Below are positions 30,661-41,427 of a DNA stretch of 64,000 nt, in pieces. The notes below the pieces were generated by a model. It did not search any database. It saw only the letters and a program-made list of their open reading frames with translations, and was not told where the DNA came from. Position 1 is the first letter of the stretch. Each line of letters opens with the position of its first letter. Origin of the DNA: Gnetum montanum (lineage: Eukaryota; Streptophyta; Gnetopsida; Gnetales; Gnetaceae); contig MNCI01035130.1 of assembly GCA_015680685.1 (NCBI GenBank), positions 223,112 to 287,111 on the forward strand. The letters are read 5' to 3'. The position numbers and the translations under genes were made by a program.

Positions 30661-32854
30661 CTTTTGATGTCTATCTTGCAATTGGTGTAGTGCAATTTTT
30701 GTTCATGTATCTAGAGACAAGTTTTTCTTAGAACATCATGATGCAGCTTTAGTATTACTCCTAGTGGCCTAAAGCCTTTAGCTTTGGATGGGCTTAGGTA
30801 GTTTGTCCTATAGCCTTCTAAGCCTAGGTAGGATCCCCAAATGTCATGTATTATGTTCCCGAAATGTACTCCTACCCTCCAGCATGTAATATTGTAAGAT
30901 TGTAATGTATTGTTGTTATGTATTTAGTTTCGATAGATCTTACACACAGAAGTGCTAGATGTTATTTCCCTACGTGAATCAACTATTTTCTTATTGTAGG
31001 CCTGTGACACACCCTATGAGAAGGCTAGAATTGATGTATAATAACTCCTTATGCTGATCCTTGAAGAACCTCCTATCTATGTTTGTAAGTATCCTCTGTA
31101 CCCTAATTTGAGAATTTTTGAAAGACCAATGGAAAGTCCTATTTTTGTGTAAATGATGGCTAGGACATGTTCTTGCCCGAGGTGCTTCCAAATTTATGCT
31201 TTGTGTTCTTGCTGATCTTGGCAAGCTATGATTGTGTGTCCTTTAGTGAGCATGTTTAAGATAGGATAAGTTGTGGAACTCTTCCGTTTAGCTTCCTTGA
31301 TTGGTGGAAATCTAATTCATAGGTGATCTATGGTGGAATGCAGCCTAAAATTCAAAAAAATTAGTTTGATAAACTCTTGATAGTGGGTAGTTCATGCTGG
31401 CCATATTAGTTGCAATGGTAGAATGAATATTCAAATCCATGGTGATGCAGCTATGGGTTAGAGTTAAGTTCTGGATCCTAGCACCTAGACTTCCTCTTCC
31501 ATGGTTGGATGTGGTCTTTGAGGTAGTTTTTGCAAGTGTTGGAATGGTTGGCCAACTTGAAACAAATGATGCATAGTTCAAAATTATTGATTTCTCTTGG
31601 AAGCCTTACATGGTGGACCTATATGTGCTAGAAAAACACTTGTGCCTATGCATTCATGACTTTGGCTTATGATGTTTTTCGAGCTATGGTGTATCATCCC
31701 ATCCCTCTTTGTACTCTAGTGTATCACCCCATCATTCTAGGGTATTACCCCATTTCTCTAGTGTATTGTTGAATTATGTTAGTGTCCCAAATTCTTTAGT
31801 GGGATAGCATGGCCAAGCACTCTAGTACATAGTGACTCTCTAACCATATGACGTGGTCCATTCTTCATTTCGATGGATGCCTTCTTTAATTTTCAGTAGA
31901 ATAATGTAAGTTGAATGGTGATAGTTGTTCTTCTAGTTGGGATTCAAAGGTAGTTGATGTTTGGAACTTGTTCTAAGCATTGGTTCCATGCACTTGAACT
32001 CTTGAGGCTAGTTTTCAAAGATACATTATTATTACCGTATTTTAGTTCATGGAATCTTCTTTGTGAGATCATGTGCTTAATGTAGTCTTGATGTATATAC
32101 CTCTTCTCTTATAAGCAAGTTGTGATCTCATGTACTCTCTCTTATTTTTTGGGCTTTAGAGGGACTTCCTTGTTGGGGTTCTTTGGTAGACCTTCCTTAT
32201 TGTAAACCCTTTGACGATGAATCATGAATTGTTTTTAGTTAGTAGTTGATGATGATGATGCTCATTCATTATGATTTCAAATTATCTTAAGGATATATGG
32301 GCAAACTATTCTTGTTAACACTCAAGTATGTTGTTAGGGTCTAATGGTAATAGGTAGTGGTGTGGCCTTGCATACCATAATTGTTGTAAATGGGATGGAC
32401 TGGGATGTATGAAATAAAAACCTAGACCTCCTCTATTGAAATGGAATTCCTCTATGTGGATGTTTGGTGGATGAACTCTTTGGATTATTAAGTTGATCTT
32501 TGAGGTGAAATCAAATGTGGGTAAGACTTATGAATCTATGTCTTTCAATAGCTAGTAGTGGGTTGAAATTATGGTTTTCTTGTCTATGTGGACTACTTGG
32601 GCATGTATTATGGGTATGGTGTAGTCGGGTTGCTATCCTTGCCTATGAAAGAAACCTTCCAAATAGGATATTCCCTTTCAATTCAAAAATTCAATGAAAG
32701 GTTTTGATTATGAGTGGAAGAAAAATTCACATTCTGGGAGGACTATCTTAGGATTGCTTGCCCTACCCATCCTCTACTTATCCAAGGATTCGAGTACCTG
32801 CTCTTGATGTTGGACATCATCTAATGATGTTGATGAAAGATTAGGTTAGAATGC
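30661..32854. other. Interior of LARD-like element, middle part
   Basis: No domain is recognised. Minus-strand frames at 30991-31224 and 31345-31581 carry no known motif. A weak local repetition of GTGTATCACCCCAT phrases lies around 31685-31760. Confidence 0.4.
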
Positions 32855-33570
32855 TATGATAACTTCTTGGATATGTTTTCCAAACAAATTTTGGATCATA
32901 TTTCTTGCTATGAAAATGGAATAGTGTTGGATGATGAAATGTGGATTGTGATGCTAGTGTGTTTGTGGATAGCAAGGTTAGATTCAAGAGATCTACCCTC
33001 CATACCTTGTTTTGAAGGGAGATTATGATCAACTCCCATCCTACTAGCTGAAATAGATGTGATATGGAAAAATGAAAGAAAATATGTGGATGGTATAGAT
33101 GCAATGATCTAGCACATAGATGGCTAGACCAGTGAGATCCCATGGGTCTTGATGCTAGAAGTAGAACTTGGGGTTTTGGCAAGCTTGAGTTGCTTGTGGA
33201 AACATGGGCTCTTTGACACTATGTTCTCTTTCTTAGTTATGGTTTCCCAAGTCCATCACCAGGGGTGAAAGTGATCCTCATGAGCCTTCAAAATTTATGG
33301 AAAAGAAAACTCAAGGGAGTCGATGGATGCTAACCTGTCATTCAAAATGGAACTTGTTTGGACTTGTGAAAGAAGAGACGTCCTCTTGCATAGGTATGGA
33401 TCTATGCAAGAAGACAAGTTTCTAGACCTGATAAGGGATGAATCTAGGGGATTCCTTAGAGATGTTGGACCTTTGCATTGGACTTATCTCTATTGTCATA
33501 GAGTAGGGAAAGTCTTTCGATTCCTCCAAGTGTCCTTTGCATTTCATGTAAGGTCTTCAATGGAATGATG
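32855..33570 (+). pseudogene. Second unrecognised coding remnant inside LARD-like element
   Basis: One frame from about 32858 reads FLDMFSKQILDHISCYENG, EMWIVMLVCLWIARLDSRD and VDGIDAMI, with four stops in about 125 codons. A second frame, open from 33323 to 33568, reads KMELVWTCERRDVLLHRYG and DKFLDLIRDESRGF. Neither matches a known retrotransposon domain. The composition looks coding, but the evidence is weak. Confidence 0.3.
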
Positions 33571-33720
33571 TATTAGGTGTTGGGGTTGATATCTTCCTTG
33601 TAGCCTAGCATCAATTGAGTTGAGGGACTTCCCAACATTGATGGAACTACAAACCCATACTTGATGTGTACTCTCAAAGTTATCCTAAGCTTTGCTCGAA
33701 AGATGTTGCTTCTTTTTTGT

Positions 33721-33730
33721 AGGGAAGGAT
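33721..33730 (+). other. Polypurine tract of LARD-like element
   Basis: AGGGAAGGAT directly precedes the 3' LTR start TGTTAGAG. It is short but in the expected place. Confidence 0.6.
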
Positions 33731-34276
33731 TGTTAGAGATGTCTCAGGATAGAGGTTCTTTTAGGCTCTTCCCATGTTTTGAGGACCATGGAACACTTTG
33801 AGGTACCCTTTAGTGATACTCAAGTGTTAGAAAACCCATTCTCACTTGGTGGTACTAAGCCAAAGTAGGAATACCTCTTGTTGCATCCCTTTTTAAGTCC
33901 TCTTCATACATGGCCCTAATTCTATGATGGTCATAGATATGTAGGAAGCTAGGATTGGATAGTCCTAGTGTAGTGCCTTGTTGAATCTTATACCAAATCA
34001 TGAGGGATCTAGGTGTGAGGCATCCCTTGTAGATACATTATGATCACTTTCACTGATCATGTCTACAAGATTGCTTATGTACATGTAAGTCCTTGTTCAG
34101 AGTTTAGAGGTTCTCCTTAAGGTGTATTCTCTAATTAAGAAGTAGTTGTGTCGCTCACTCCCTTCCAAGGGTTGTTTTCTTGTTTATAGGCATATTCTCT
34201 AGGTCTTTGGCCCTAGATCCATTCAATTTTAGTGATTTCCTTGGGTTTTGAACAATGTTGAAGCAATGTTGTTACA
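33731..34276 (+). repeat. 3' LTR of the LARD-like element
   Basis: It starts TGTTAGAGATGTCTCAGG, ends AATGTTGTTACA, and is 546 bp long. It is followed by ATACC, the target duplication partner of ATACT at 28181-28185. Confidence 0.85.
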
Positions 34277-34774
34277 ATACCCCTTCACTTTAGAATAAGG
34301 CAAAAAATCTTTCTAGTAATACTAATGCTAGAACTAAGAAGGGAGGAAGAAGAGGGTAAGATGAAAAATCTTATATCTCTCTTCATAGCATTGGACAATT
34401 TTACTTTTTTTGTAGGTACTATTATTTTGGCTAAAAACAAAGTGGAAATTTTGATAGGGTACCAATGTTGGTCTTGCTAAAAAATTTTCATAGTAGGGGG
34501 CTATGAGGCTTTGGGTGATGCAATCATCAACACTGGCCTTACTAGAAAATTTTTATAATAGAGGGGATAACCTTTTGTAGGACACTAACACTAGCTTTAA
34601 AATTTCAAGAAATTGCTGTGAAAATTTTTCCACAACCCAAATGACCTACATCTTTCATGCTAGATTTTGGTGATAATGGAGGATGGGTCTCAATGTTGGT
34701 TTGGTAGTAAAAAATGTGTTAAGAAAATTTAGAAAAAAAATTTCAAAGGTTTTCATCATTTTTAAAAATTTTTA
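34277..34774. other. Noncoding stretch with a weak twofold repeat
   Basis: The phrase around 34463-34512 (CTTGCTAAAAAATTTTCATAG) recurs in changed form around 34533-34562 (CTTACTAGAAAATTTTTATAA). No gene is visible. Confidence 0.4.
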
Positions 34775-35024
34775 AGGGACTTAAAATTTTTTTAGGGGAC
34801 TTGAAAATTTTAAGTTGGATCTCGTGTGTCAAGGAAAAGAACGAGGCTGAGAGAAATACTGCAGAAACTGTAAACAGAAACACTGTTAGACAAAAAGTAA
34901 TAGAAAGCTTAAAGCATTGCACAATGTCTGTTGTGACACAAAATGTTTTCGGGGACTTGCATCCCTCATCAGTGTGTTTAGGCAATGCAGCCAGGCAGCC
35001 GAAGCTGCAAAGACAAGGAAATGA

Positions 35025-35050
35025 GCATGCTAGTACATGTATAAATAATG
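35025..35050 (+). promoter_or_regulatory. TATA box in repeat unit 1
   Basis: The sequence ACATGTATAAATAATGTCCC is repeated nearly unchanged near 35933 and 36237. Position and repetition suggest an LTR-type promoter. Confidence 0.5.
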
Positions 35051-35297
35051 TCCCAGCTTAAAAAAAATTTAAACTCCCGCTCATAAAATTTAAGCGGGCC
35101 CCATTTGTCAAAGGCAAAATGGGGGTGGGACGATGTACTGACAAAACTATTACAAACAGTATTTCACAGGCAAACATGAAACATTCAACAAATCAAATCT
35201 ACAAGGCAGAGCCGAAGGGTGTTAAGGTTTAAGGGGAACTCTCATGTTTGAATGGTGGACATGAGGGGTCCGACACCAGAGAATGTCATGAACGCAG

Positions 35298-35558
35298 ATG
35301 TCCGACACCAGAGAATGTCATGAACGTAGATGTCCGGCTAAAAATAGCAACGAACAAAGATCTTCAACAGCAACGAAGAGACGTTCTGCAACATCGCCGA
35401 AGAAGAAACAGCCAGGGGTTGTGAAGAAGCTAAACAAAACAGCTTCAGAAGAAACCACAACCAAGAGGACCAACGTAAGCAGGGCGGTTGTCAAAACATG
35501 GATCAAGAAGAAACATGTTGTGGTCTGCATAATCCTGCAACGCGATCAGAACCCGTGA
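35298..35558 (+). CDS. Small basic ORF between repeat units, function unknown
   Basis: An uninterrupted 86-codon frame rich in Lys, Arg, Ser and Thr, with stretches such as KRRSATSPKKKQPGVVKK. It starts inside a duplicated 37-bp phrase (TCCGACACCAGAGAATGTCA twice, 35268-35335). The sequence shows no decay. It could be a nucleic-acid-binding peptide of a small element or a chance frame in A/G-rich DNA. No family is recognised. Confidence 0.25.
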   Translation: MSDTRECHERRCPAKNSNEQRSSTATKRRSATSPKKKQPGVVKKLNKTASEETTTKRTNVSRAVVKTWIKKKHVVVCIILQRDQNP

Positions 35559-37179
35559 AGAACTTGCACAAGGATTAAAACCTAACCAAAAATAGAAAGA
35601 TCTGAAAATGGTTAGAATCTAAAGGACAGTGAAAGACGCTGTCTGGCAAGGATTTGCAATTCCAAGGCAACGAGATAGAGAGAAAAATTTCAGAGTCTTA
35701 AAATTTTAAGTTGGATCTTGTGCGTCAAGGAAAAGAACGAGGGGCTGAGAGAAATACTGCAGAAATTGTAAAATAGAAACACTGTTAGATAGAAAGTAAT
35801 AGAAAGCTCAAAGCATTGCACAACGTCTGTTGTGACACAAAACGTTTTCGGGGACTTGCACCCCTCATTAGTGTGTTACGTCAATGCAGCCAGGCAACCG
35901 AAGCTGCAAAGGCAAGGAAATGAGCATGCCAGTACATGTATAAATAGTGTCCTAGCTTTTAAAATTTAAACTCCTGCTCATAAAATTTAAGAAATTTTAG
36001 AAATTTTAGAGATTTGATCTCGTGCGTCAAGGAAAAGAACGGGGAGGCTGAGAGAAATACTGTAGAAACTGTAAAATAGAAGCATTGTTAAACAGAAAGT
36101 AATAGAAAGCTCAAAGCATTGCACAACATCTGTTGTGACACAAAACGTTTTCGGGGACTTGCACCCCTCATCAGTGTGTTTAGGCAATGCGGCCAGGCAG
36201 TCGAAGCTGCAAAGGCAAGAAAATGAGCATGCCAGTACATGTATAAATAGTGTCCTAGCTTAAAAAAATTTAAACTCCCGCTCATAAAATTTAAGCAGGC
36301 CCCATTCGTCAAAGGTGAAATGGGGGTGGGACGATGTACTGATAAAACTATTACAAGCAGTATTTCAAAGGTGAACATGAAACATTCTACAAAACGGATC
36401 TACAAGGTAGAGCCGAAGGGTGTAAGGGAAAAGGAGAACCCTCATGTTTGAATGGTGGACATAAGGGGTCCAACTCCCACTCATAAAATTTAAACTCTCG
36501 CTCATAAAATTTAAACTCCCGCTCATAAAATTTAAGAAATTTTAGAAATTTTAGAGATTTGATCTCATGCGTCAAGGAAAAGAATGGGGAGGCTGACAGA
36601 AATACTGCAGAAACTGTAAAACATAAACACTGTTAAACAGAAAGTAATAGAAAGCTCAAAGCATTGCACAACGTCTGTTGTGACACAAAACGTTTTCGGG
36701 GACTTGCACCCCTCATCAAGTATGTGTCTCACATATATTTAGATGTGAAATCTGTAGGCACCATTTTGTTGATGATCTTCATGCATCCATAAAGGATCTT
36801 GCTTTCTATACCTCTTTAGACATATGAGAATGCTCAAGTTCATGTAGTAGATGTAGAGCATAGTTAGCTAAAGTAGCTCAAGTTCAATCAATGTGGACCT
36901 AAAGAGCTACTTTAGATGACCAGTAGTAGTAATAGTAGAGGTATTAATAGTAAGCAATGGGTCATAGGAACACTTGCAGGTACATTACTTATCGTTATTA
37001 TAAATGAGTTAGATACATTAATAGGGAATGACCCAACTACCATAATTGGGGTAAACTAGACCATAAGATCTTCAATTATCTAAAGAGTTTAGAATGTGAA
37101 GATGATCTACAAGATGGTAAACTCGTTAGTGGCTAGATGGTAGCAGGATACATGCATGTGTATATGCTTTTAAATACTA

Positions 37180-37570
37180 GTTATTTGATTCTTAGTATAA
37201 TAGCATGATAAAAGAAATAGGTATGATTTTTAATTTAGTAGATTTAATTATATTAGATCCTAGTGCAATCCATTCTTTCATTGATCCATAAGTAGTTGAA
37301 TGATTGGGTTTGATGAATCACTATCTTGGTTAAGGGCACATTCTTATCTTCGTTAATGGTTATCTACTTGCTTTGGATAAAGTTTGTAGGTTTGTACCCT
37401 TGGTAATTTAGAACACCACATGGTTAAATGATCTCCACATAATGAACCTATGTGAGTATGAAGTTCTCTTTGTAATGGATTGGTTATCTCAATATTAGGA
37501 TTTCTTGGATTAGTATCACAAGGAACTTTTCTTAGTATTGGATGATGGTGTTCAAATGATGCTGCATAGT
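37180..37570 (+). pseudogene. Protease remnant, chromovirus copy 2
   Basis: LDPSAIHSFIDP at about 37256 matches the usual DSGA(T/S)HSF active-site block, with Ser replaced by Pro. Downstream, VLFVMDWLSQY at about 37462 matches the conserved LGMDWL block that closes the chromovirus protease. The spacing between them is normal. A chain of stops follows. Confidence 0.65.
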
Positions 37571-37739
37571 TCATTGTCAAAGATCAACTTGGATTTTATG
37601 TTTTTAAGACATTATTACCATTTGAGGAGAAAGGATCATTCTCATTTTTCTATTTTAGTTAGTGAACCTTCTTTGTCACTTGTAATTGATCAAATTTCTT
37701 TAACTCATAAGTTTCTTGATGTTTTCATTATAAGTTACA

Positions 37740-38430
37740 TAGTTTTCTTTCAAGGCATGATGTTGAGCTTGAGACTTCTCTCAAACTTCATGCTAAACCT
37801 ATCTCCAAGGTTTCACATAGGACATTCCCTATAAAGTTAGTAAAATTATAGATTCAACTCCATGAGTTGCTAGAAATGAACCTAATCTCATTCACGTGAT
37901 CTTATTCTCTTTGTGAAGAAGAAGAATGGTAGCATGTAGTTGTGCATTCATTACCAAGAATTGAACCAGGTGATAGTCATATGTAATTATCCTTTAGTAG
38001 ATAATTTGATTGATTAGTTGAGGAAAGCTTGGATGTTCTTTAAAATAGCTCTAAATTTAGGATATCACCATGTGCACATCAAAGAGGAAGATGTTCCAAA
38101 GATAGTCTTCAAAACATAGTATGGACATTATGAGTTCTTGATGTTTCCATTTAGACTTACTAATTCTTCTATACTACTTATGCACCTCATGAATAGTGTC
38201 ATTAGATCATACTTAGAGCAATTTGTTATTGTGTTTACTGATGACATCTTAATGTACTCTTTATTCAAGAAGCTACATGAATATCATCTTAGCATTATTT
38301 TGTATACATTTAGAAAACATTAATTATTTGAACAAGATTTTATGTATTCAAGTCATGTTGTTTTCAAGGTTGGGATAATAGTGGATCCCACTAAGATATA
38401 AGTTATTTAGGATTGGTTATTCTCATAGAT
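37740..38430 (+). pseudogene. Reverse transcriptase remnant, chromovirus copy 2
   Basis: The entry block corresponds to 8450-8650 of copy 1. The palm shows YHHVHIKEEDVPKIVFKT, YGHYEFLMFPFRLTNSS, and FTDDILMYS at 38234-38260, where the usual Y/F-x-DD is kept as TDD. The block HLMNSVIRSYLEQFVIVF precedes it. These are the standard chromovirus RT motifs. The first catalytic Asp has been replaced in the decayed upstream part. Confidence 0.8.
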
Positions 38431-38479
38431 GTTAAAGAGATTCATAGTTTTCTTAGGATGGTAGTTTTTTATAGGAGAT

Positions 38480-39020
38480 TTTTTAAAAACTTCTTCAACA
38501 TCACTTCATCCCTCACAAAGCTTTTATGGAGGGATGTTGGTTTCTTGTGGGACGTTTATTCTCAAATTTTCTTTCATTAACTCAAGGATGGATTGGTCAT
38601 GAATGCTATATTAATATCACCTATCCCAAGTAAACTGTTTGACATTTGTATCGATGCATTAGGAGAAGGTTTTGTGTATTTTTTCATGCAAGAGGATAAA
38701 TTCCTAGTATATGCATCATGATAGTTAAAGCTTCATGAAATATGATACCCCATGCATGACCTTGATTTGGGAGTGATAGCATTTATCTTGAATGTTTGGT
38801 GCTAGTACTTGATTAGGGAGTAGTTAATGATTTGGATGGATTACAAGTGATTGTAGTATTTGATGAATCAATCATATTTAAATCTATATTAGAGGAGGTA
38901 GATTAACCTATTGGTCAATTTCAATTTGATCATCTAGTATTGGATTGGAAAACGCAATGTTATTGTAGATGCCTTAAGCTATGTGACTAGTAAGCTCAAG
39001 AGGTTGGTGATCTAGTTTGA
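38480..39020 (+). pseudogene. RNase H remnant, chromovirus copy 2
   Basis: After a connection block resembling RRFFKNFFNIT, the frame reads FDICIDALGEGFVYFFMQ near 38640, with the first Asp. Then come a weakly kept MTLIWE-like segment and a final part near 38940 that resembles NVIVDALS. It is heavily decayed; identity rests mainly on position between RT and integrase. Confidence 0.5.
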
Positions 39021-39059
39021 TGTGGTATAAGCAACTTAGAAAATATAGTGATTTTTCTA

Positions 39060-40340
39060 TGGTAGTTAATACGCTCAAGTTGCTTCATTGTATGGACATA
39101 ATTCCTTATGAAAACATATATTATGGGAAACTCATCTCAGTAGGCTTTAGATGCATTCAGGCAACAATAATATGTACTAGATACTAAAGAGGTTGTACAT
39201 GTAGATAGTCATGAAGAAGTAGGTAGAAGAATTTGTGACTAAATGTTTGATTTATAAGAAGGTTAAACTTAAGCATAAATGACTAGGTGGCTAGTTGTAC
39301 CTTTACACTATTCTTGAGTAAAAGTGAAAGGTGTTTGGCATGGATTCAATTAGGAGTTTTCCTTGCACTAGGAATGAAAGGACATCATCCTTATTGTTGT
39401 TGACCTGTTAACCATGTCATCTCATTTCCTAGCTATCAAAGGTTTAGTTAATGTAATGAATATAGTGCACTTGATTATCTTTGATATCATACTATTTCAT
39501 AACATTTCTACTAAGATTATTTTAGATCATGATTCCAAATTTAATTTTTAGTTTTAGCATGCATTCATAGAAAGCCTAAGTTGTAGGTTGAATATGAGTT
39601 TAGCTTACCATTCGCAAACTAATGATTAGTTTAAGAGAGTTAACCAAATGTTGGAGGATATTCTTTGATCATATTCTTTGTAGTTTTTACGTAGTTGAAA
39701 TATTCTATTAGTGTTAGTAGAGTTTTTCTAGAAAAATAACAATTACACAAGTTTAAAGGTAGTAGCATATTAGGTTTTATATAGGAGATCTTGTATGATA
39801 TCCTTATGTTAGGATGTAATCAAGGATAGATAACATATAAATTTAGATGTTATGATGAAGATGACTAGGTAGATTACTAAGATTCATAACTAGCTTAAAG
39901 TAGCTTAGGAGCATCAAGCAAGCTACGTAAACTATAGGAGAATATCTCTCATATTCTTAGTTGGTAATAAGATGTTTGTTTATGTCTATTCACTAAAGGT
40001 CTTAATCTATTTTAGTATGACAAGGGAACTTGAATATTGTTATATTGGGCCATTTGATGTTCTTCAGCATATAAGAGAGGTGACATAGCATATTCATTTT
40101 CCTCCAACACTTTCAAGCTTTCATGATATGGAATTATGTTCTTCATCATAATCATGTTAATTAGACTAAGCTATAGCTTCAAGCTATTCCTTTGTACATG
40201 AAGCATCCCATTCAAATTTGGGATTGAATGGAGTATTAGTTGCATAGTAGGAAAATTCCCATGATGACAGTCTCATGAAGTTGTCATGATTCTTAATAGA
40301 TTACTTTAGACAGTTTTCTAGATTTGCATTCTTCTCATCA
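39060..40340 (+). pseudogene. Integrase remnant, chromovirus copy 2
   Basis: A core start resembling WKVFGMDSIRSFP lies near 39328 and keeps the first Asp. TKIILDHDSKF, with the second Asp, lies near 39510. A VNQMLEDIL-like block and the C-terminal GDKMF-like segment follow near 39960. The region aligns with 9000-9960 in copy 1. I could not identify the chromodomain expected at the C-terminus. Confidence 0.65.
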
Positions 40341-40379
40341 TAGGATCTTTTGGGAGAAACATCCTTAAATATGGGGGAT

Positions 40380-40399
40380 GGCAAGGGGAGGGGGAGAAA
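40380..40399 (+). other. Polypurine tract of chromovirus copy 2
   Basis: A G/A run (GCAAGGGGAGGGGGAGAAAG) matches the place of the longer run at 9976-10028 in copy 1. Only a short LTR-like stretch follows before antisense Athila sequence begins. Confidence 0.6.
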
Positions 40400-40429
40400 G
40401 ATGATAGGATATAACATTTTAATTGGTAT

Positions 40430-41427
40430 GCTAGTGCCTGACATTATTTCTTGAGTGGATGGTAGAGGTGGTGGTAGTTGCTGATCTTCTTTTGATATTG
40501 CAGGAGTCTTATCTTTCATCATTTCTAATCAAGAGGTAATAAAAGTATGTTAGGTCGTATCATTGGCATATCAGACTATCCCTATCCTTTGGCAGAGTTT
40601 TATGATTAAACATGGAAATGATAGGGTTTTTCTTCCATGTTCATTCTCCTTGAAATGCTTCTCTATCTCCTAATAGATTAGCTATTGAAGGTTAACTAGG
40701 AAGTTTTCACTTAGAGCAGCATAGGCACGAGTAGAGAAGATTGTTACCTTACTAAGGCTTATTGTTGGATTGAGGTGATAAGCCACTATCTTGAAGTATG
40801 TTCACTCTACCGATGTGAGCATGTGAAACTCCTTATGGTCAATCCCATAACACCACTAGGTCCACTTCCTTTTGGCCTTAGGGTCTACTTGTATTGAGAT
40901 TTTTGCCAAATGAGTGCTAGAATCAAGAGGACCAAGACCCTATGCAATCACTTGGATATCCTTGATTCTCATAGTGGTCCCTACCTTTCTACTATTCCAA
41001 AAGAGATATGTCTCCCCCATATACCACTTACCATTGGTAGTGATGATTGACCATATGGAAGAGCTTTGTAATTATGTCTTGATGTTTGATGGAGAATGTT
41101 CCAAGCATGATTCAAAGTTTAGTTCTTGTAGAAATAAGCATTGGACATCATGAAGGTTGATTGTATCTGGTAGGCTTATGTCAATGTGACCTCAAGTCTT
41201 GGTATGGGCCCTAGTGCCTCTCCTCTTTGGGATTGTTTAGTCACAACCTCTTCTTCGGGAATTTGTTGAATAGATTCCACTTCAAGCTCCTCCAGAAGAG
41301 GTAATGTTGTGTGAGTTTCTGCAACCAACTCCTAGGCTTGTTCTTCCTAGCCTCTTCTAGTTCTCGATCATTTTTCCTTTGGTTGTGATGGTTCTCCTTC
41401 TTGTAGGTGTTTTGGTCTAGGTGCCAT
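40430..41427 (-). pseudogene. Env-like third ORF of Athila type (remnant)
   Basis: It starts MAPRPKHLQEGEPSQPKEK at 41427 on the minus strand, after which a stop breaks the frame. A long stretch then keeps WCYGIDHKEFHML, FKIVAYHLNPTISLSKVTIF, STRAYAALSENF and KTLSFPCLIIKLCQ. This order of W...L.PT..STVT, RA.L and FP.LI..LC matches the plant 'envelope-like' or 'putative plant transposon protein' family found in Athila-type elements downstream of pol. A Pro-rich tail (QLPPPLPSTQE) ends it near 40430. About ten stops are present. I see no clear membrane segment, so the name describes position, not function. Confidence 0.55.

Larger units (their letters stand above)
28186..34276 (+). mobile_element. 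Complete LTR element without recognisable gag-pol (LARD-like)
   Basis: Two direct repeats, 28186-28754 and 33731-34276, flank a 4.98-kb interior. Both begin TGT(A/T)AGAGATGTC and end TTACA. A tRNA-Met-like primer site follows the left LTR and a purine tract precedes the right one. The flanks are ATACT on the left and ATACC on the right, a five-base target duplication with one change. Over the first 130 bases the two LTRs differ at more than 20 positions by eye, so the insertion is old. No retroviral domain can be read inside. The primer type is that of Ty1/copia, so a non-autonomous copia relative is likely. Confidence 0.85.
34775..36718 (+). repeat. Cluster of four TATA-bearing repeat units (LTR- or TRIM-like)
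   Basis: A unit of about 260 bp starting near GATCTCGTG(T/C)GTCAAGG occurs at about 34815-35060, 35712-35965, 36013-36260 and, cut short, 36557-36718. The first three end in ACATGTATAAATA(A/G)TGTCC. A second block of about 210 bp, with GGGCCCCATTTGTC and CAGAGCCGAAGGG, follows units 1 and 3. Short ACTCCCGCTCATAAAATTTA repeats lie near the block ends. The units are much more alike than other repeats in the window and keep more CpG, which suggests a recent origin. No pol domain is present. Confidence 0.75.
36719..40408 (+). mobile_element. Chromovirus-like Ty3/gypsy element, copy 2
   Basis: The order protease, RT, RNase H, integrase and polypurine tract is readable on the plus strand. Its left edge abuts the truncated fourth repeat unit at 36718. 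The right edge is a purine tract at 40380-40399 followed by a few bases resembling the LTR start of copy 1. Frames are heavily broken. RT and protease motifs are of the chromovirus type. Confidence 0.75.

Noticed and set aside
29044-31581. Series of long minus-strand frames inside the LARD-like element
   Set aside because: The plus strand is T/G-rich, which removes stops from the minus strand. The frames show no motif and no continuity between them.
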